DNA from: GCA-002727735 sp038134525
Lineage (GTDB): Bacteria; Bacteroidota; Bacteroidia; Flavobacteriales_D; Parvicellaceae
Direction of reading: 5' to 3'
Assembly (NCBI GenBank): GCA_038134525.1
Contig: JAYPVI010000002.1
Span: 186,001 to 250,000 of the forward strand
DNA length: 64,000 nucleotides
The notes beneath the pieces are model-generated. The model ran no database searches and was not told the DNA's origin. It saw only the letters and a program-made list of their open reading frames with translations. The first letter of the stretch is position 1. Each line of letters begins with the position of its first letter. The position numbers were made by a program, and so were the translations under genes. Below are positions 62,338-64,000 of this stretch, in pieces.

Positions 62338-63666
62338 TTGGACCCTTCCCCGAGTAGCTATCTTCTCTACACTTTACAAATTTTACAACCTATTGACTTT
62401 GAGCTTGGACTTTCCATTTTATTAGTTATTGTCTTAGTTGTTTTATCGGCATTACTTTCAGGCTCTGAAGTCGCTATGTTTAGTATCAGTAACAAACAAC
62501 GTGCAGATTTAGAAAATCAAAAAAACAACTTAAGTAAACGCGTTTTGATTTTACTTAATGAACCCAAAAAACTACTTGCTACAATTCTCATTGCTAACAA
62601 TTTTATTAATGTATCTATAGTAATGGCATCCAATTTTGTTTTCAATAATTTATTTATTGAAGGAAGCGTTAGTGATAGCATGAATTTTGTTTTGCAAGTA
62701 GTCATTGTGACTTTTTTGATTCTTCTCTTTGGTGAAGTTATACCAAAAGTGTATGCAAATAATTATAACCTAAAATTTTCCAAATTCATGGCTATACCTC
62801 TTCAATTATTAAAGAAAATATGCTATCCCGTAAGTCAAATACTTGTCAACAGTACTAACCTAATTGATAAAAGAATAGAGAAGAAAAAAGAATCCATACA
62901 GGCTAATGAATTAGAACATGCTTTAAACCTTACTGTAGATAGCGTTGACAATGAAGATGAAAAGAAAATTTTAGAGGGAATTGTAAAGTTTGGCAATACT
63001 GATGTCAAACAAATAATGACACCAAGAACAGATGTAATTAGTTTTGAAATCTCTACTCCATTTAATGAACTTATGAAGTTACTAAAAGAGATTAAATATT
63101 CCCGACTACCTGTATTTGAAGACTCATTTGATAAAATTAAAGGGATTCTTTATGCTAAAGATCTACTTGGGAAAATGGACGAAAAAAAGAATTTTAAATG
63201 GCCTAATTTATTAAGGGAACCCAAATTTGTACCTGAAAACAAAAAACTTGATGATTTATTAAAGGAATTTCAGGAGGAAAAGACTCATATTGCAATCGTT
63301 GTTGATGAATATGGCGGTTCGTCTGGAATTGTATCTCTTGAAGATGTTCTTGAAGAAATTGTTGGAGATATAACAGATGAATTTGATGAAGAAGACATCA
63401 ATTACAAAAAAATAGATAAGAATAATTTTATTTTTGATGGTAAAACAACACTCATTGATGTATACAAACTATTAGAAATTAATGGGGAAATTTTTGAAAA
63501 AGAAAAAGGAGAATCTGATACCATAGCTGGTTTCTGCATAGAACAAGCAGGTAAAATTATGCTTAAAAATGAAAAAATTAGCTTTGATAAATACACAATA
63601 ACCGTTGAAGCTGCTGATAAAAGAAGAATAAAAAAAGTTAAAATTACAATTAATGAAGTGGTTTAA
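62338..63666 (+). CDS. gldE: Gliding motility protein GldE (CNNM-CBS-CorC family)
   Basis: GldE is a membrane protein that supports GldD and T9SS-dependent gliding in Flavobacteria. The 442-residue protein starts at TTG (62338); its N-terminus MDPSPSSYLLYTLQILQP matches the family, and no in-frame ATG lies nearby. It has four membrane helices in the CNNM/DUF21 domain (about 25-190, LVVLSALLSGSEVAMFSIS), a CBS pair (about 215-340, MTPRTDVISFEI and HIAIVVDEYGGSSGIVSLED) and a CorC_HlyC domain (about 350-440). It overlaps gldD by 14 nt. Its cargo or ion is unknown. Confidence 0.92.
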   Translation: MDPSPSSYLLYTLQILQPIDFELGLSILLVIVLVVLSALLSGSEVAMFSISNKQRADLENQKNNLSKRVLILLNEPKKLLATILIANNFINVSIVMASNFVFNNLFIEGSVSDSMNFVLQVVIVTFLILLFGEVIPKVYANNYNLKFSKFMAIPLQLLKKICYPVSQILVNSTNLIDKRIEKKKESIQANELEHALNLTVDSVDNEDEKKILEGIVKFGNTDVKQIMTPRTDVISFEISTPFNELMKLLKEIKYSRLPVFEDSFDKIKGILYAKDLLGKMDEKKNFKWPNLLREPKFVPENKKLDDLLKEFQEEKTHIAIVVDEYGGSSGIVSLEDVLEEIVGDITDEFDEEDINYKKIDKNNFIFDGKTTLIDVYKLLEINGEIFEKEKGESDTIAGFCIEQAGKIMLKNEKISFDKYTITVEAADKRRIKKVKITINEVV

Positions 63667-64000
63667 GCTTGTTTTTTTTCTATGCGTTTTTAGCCTTTTT
63701 TCATGTCACGATGACCCCACTTATCCTAAACCCAAAAGTTATTTGAGAATTGATTTGCCTAAAAAAGAATACTACAAAGTAGAAAACAGTGAATGTCCAT
63801 TTTCATTTGAAATACCTAATTATGCTACATGGCAACAGCGTTTTAAAAATAACAACCCATGCAGCAAAGCAGTAATTTTCCCCCAATTTAAAGCTGAAAT
63901 ACTTTGCGACTTCATCCCTGCAGAAAATGAAATAGCTGACGTATCAGAAGTTTTTAGAAACAAAATATATGAACATAGTTTTAAATCAACTGGAATTATA
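63653..64000 (+). CDS. gldD: Gliding motility lipoprotein GldD, N-terminal part (cut by window end)
   Basis: GldD is an essential lipoprotein for gliding and T9SS function. The 116 residues present begin with a lipoprotein signal MKWFKLVFFLCVFSLFSC, with the lipidated cysteine C18 in LFSC, followed by HDDPTYPKPKSYLRIDLP, which fits the GldD start. The gene overlaps gldE by 14 nt and continues past base 64000. Its order after gldE is conserved, which strengthens the call. Confidence 0.92.
   Translation, partial: MKWFKLVFFLCVFSLFSCHDDPTYPKPKSYLRIDLPKKEYYKVENSECPFSFEIPNYATWQQRFKNNNPCSKAVIFPQFKAEILCDFIPAENEIADVSEVFRNKIYEHSFKSTGII

Noticed and set aside
1..64000. CRISPR array, insertion sequence, prophage, rRNA or biosynthetic cluster
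   Set aside because: No regularly spaced repeats, transposase, phage structural genes or rRNA segments were seen on either strand.

Overview
The window is chromosomal DNA of an AT-rich member of the Bacteroidota, most likely Flavobacteriales. The evidence is gldE and gldD in the order mutY-ssb-gldE-gldD, type IX secretion (T9SS) sorting domains of types A and B, a fused SecDF, a type II glutamine synthetase, a PorE-like OmpA protein, TAnnTTTG promoter elements and an almost complete lack of Shine-Dalgarno sequences. Coding density is very high and no gap between genes exceeds 300 bases. One run of 100 N at 34081-34180 shows this is a scaffolded draft assembly. No rRNA, CRISPR array, insertion sequence or prophage was seen.

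Layout. Bases 1-2941 (all minus) hold the 5' part of acs and an outer-membrane porin. Bases 3008-16363 (minus) are the translation and transcription super-cluster, read from high to low coordinates: tRNA-Thr(TGT), tRNA-Tyr, tRNA-Gly, tRNA-Thr(GGT), tuf, tRNA-Trp, secE, nusG, rplK, rplA, rplJ, rplL, rpoB, rpoC and a DUF3467 gene, closed by a strong terminator. Bases 16440-29705 (minus) carry hpf, xerC, rpsU, an acyl-CoA dehydrogenase, apt, a helix-hairpin-helix protein, and a tightly packed run purM-prfA-pyrF-pspC-like-K+ channel-reductase-AGCS transporter, preceded by the PorE-like OmpA gene. Then come glnA (+), a Ca2+/Na+ exchanger, tatA and secDF (-), a T9SS-secreted VCBS-repeat protein and a DCC-family protein (+), and mdh (-). 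An ECF sigma factor is translationally coupled to a membrane-anchored PKD/T9SS type-B protein (+), followed by gyrB, a beta-barrel and a giant TPR protein (-), ftsE (+), two glycosyltransferases (-), murB (+), an unknown secreted protein and sufD-C-B-A (-), thiL (+), RNase G, a 29-residue basic ribosomal-type peptide and an HU protein (-), and finally mutY-ssb-gldE-gldD (+), with gldD cut by the window end.

Most genes are housekeeping: transcription, translation, Sec/Tat export, Fe-S assembly, peptidoglycan precursors, nucleotide synthesis and cell-surface secretion or gliding. The most unusual points are: (1) the ECF sigma/anti-sigma-like protein whose outer end is a T9SS sorting-type domain; (2) all six convergent gene pairs meet within 6 overlapping to 1 intervening nucleotides with no terminator, while the visible terminators sit between co-directional genes and run almost into the next start codon; (3) a glycosyltransferase whose conserved N-terminus can only be started from ATT; (4) a perfect Shine-Dalgarno before RNase G and none before rpsU; (5) a secDF gene split only by an assembly artefact.
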